Shown here one piece after another: positions 6,750 to 6,949 of a DNA stretch of 6,949 nucleotides (within the stretch, counting starts at the first letter, position 1; every line of letters begins with the position of its first letter). The notes under the pieces are model-generated. The model did no database searches. It had not been told where the DNA came from and saw only the letters and a list, made by a program, of their open reading frames with translations. This stretch comes from Hyphomicrobiales bacterium (GTDB taxonomy: Bacteria; Pseudomonadota; Alphaproteobacteria; Rhizobiales; Aestuariivirgaceae). A program made the translations under genes and the position numbers. The stretch spans positions 1 to 6,949 of the forward strand of contig JAMOMM010000463.1 of the NCBI GenBank assembly GCA_027067085.1. The letters are read 5' to 3'.

Positions 6750-6778
6750 TCTAGAGATAAAGACACCCCCTCTTCCTC

Positions 6779-6801
6779 ATTATCGGGCCTGTCTCGATAA
6801 T
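6779..6801. repeat. inverted repeat ATTATCG / CGATAAT
   Basis: ATTATCG (6779-6785) and CGATAAT (6795-6801) are perfectly complementary, with a 9-base loop. A symmetrical 7+7 site could be a dimeric regulator's operator or an RNA hairpin. No flanking promoter is recognised, so no role is assigned. Confidence 0.3.
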
Positions 6802-6889
6802 CCATGCCAGACGAAAATATAGAACCATGGATCACCACCACAAGGGCGATGATGAAGGAAAACTGGCGTAAAAGTCGTTGGAAGAGAGA

Positions 6890-6949
6890 CTATTGTTTTT
6901 TGAACGAGGCTTTAAATGCCTGAAAGCGTTTGCCAGTTTTAACATCGGT
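6890..6949 (-). CDS. possible 3' end of a convergent gene (partial)
   Basis: Reading from the right edge on the minus strand gives 19 sense codons ending at TAG (6890-6892). The peptide is TDVKTGKRFQAFKASFKKQ, a basic Lys/Phe-rich tail typical of a protein C-terminus. Only the end is visible, so no family can be named; it is not a clear match to HU/IHF tails, which I considered. Nineteen open codons occur often by chance, so the support is the natural-looking composition and the convergent layout with a palindrome in between. The product is unknown. Confidence 0.33.
   Translation of the reverse strand, partial: TDVKTGKRFQAFKASFKKQ

Larger units (their letters stand above)
6643..6949. other. 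intergenic region with inverted repeats, no complete gene supported
   Basis: These 307 bases follow the dehydrogenase stop. I see three inverted repeats (6653-6683, 6707-6749, 6779-6801), none followed by a T-run on either strand, so no standard intrinsic terminator is evident. A 39-codon + strand frame (6804-6923) and a minus-strand frame open at the right edge (6890-6949) overlap one another; at most one is real. No tRNA-like cloverleaf is seen. The longer minus-strand frame at 6545-6841 runs into the dehydrogenase on the other strand and through the palindromes, and is not considered a gene. Confidence 0.6.

Noticed and set aside
6707..6760. intrinsic terminator at the large palindrome
   Set aside because: Stem is strong but AT-rich in its inner half, and neither strand has a T-run after it; listed as a repeat instead.
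6545..6841. 98-codon minus-strand frame across the dehydrogenase 3' end and the palindromes
   Set aside because: It overlaps a well-supported gene by nearly 100 bases, runs through both hairpins, and its peptide shows no recognisable family or signal.
6827..6871. 15-codon frame starting ATGGATCACCACCAC, resembling a His-rich metal-binding or tag-like peptide
   Set aside because: Only three consecutive His in a 14-residue frame with no ribosome-binding site; chance occurrence and no sign of vector sequence around it.

Overview
The window looks like a chromosomal segment from an alphaproteobacterium, probably from or near the Hyphomicrobiales, with moderate GC (roughly high 40s percent by eye). 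The basis is gene order and protein style: lptD, a surA-like gene, pdxA and rsmA in a row is the usual alphaproteobacterial arrangement. The SurA homologue has the reduced form I associate with this group. Taxonomy is inferred from these features, not searched.

Layout. Bases 1-2175 hold most of lptD (outer-membrane LPS translocon barrel), whose start lies left of the window. After a 91-base gap with a small GAAA-loop hairpin comes a SurA-type chaperone (2267-3397) that carries a lipoprotein signal. pdxA (pyridoxine 5'-phosphate synthesis) follows after 5 bases. rsmA (16S rRNA dimethyladenosine transferase) overlaps pdxA through ATGA. A 100-residue AroQ/PchB-type chorismate mutase overlaps rsmA by one base (TAGTG). 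A zinc-dependent, probably NAD-linked alcohol dehydrogenase starts 17 bases later with its own Shine-Dalgarno. All six genes read on the + strand with almost no space between them, so 2267-6642 is very likely one transcript, perhaps continuous with lptD.

The last 307 bases (6643-6949) hold no convincing complete gene. They contain three inverted repeats. One is a 43-base two-stage palindrome ending next to a TCTAGA motif, resembling the dispersed intergenic palindromes of rhizobia and brucellae. A short minus-strand open frame at the right edge may be the 3' end of a convergent gene.

How the genes fit: LptD and the SurA-like lipoprotein belong to outer-membrane assembly (SurA is the classic chaperone for LptD and other barrels). 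pdxA and rsmA are housekeeping genes joined to them by tight translational coupling. The chorismate mutase and dehydrogenase are less standard companions. I see no mobile element, CRISPR array, tRNA or rRNA, and no clear evidence for an undescribed multi-gene system. The items most worth checking are the lipoprotein SurA with a degenerate isomerase region, the PchB-like mutase with Glu at the catalytic Gln position, and the palindromic intergenic region.
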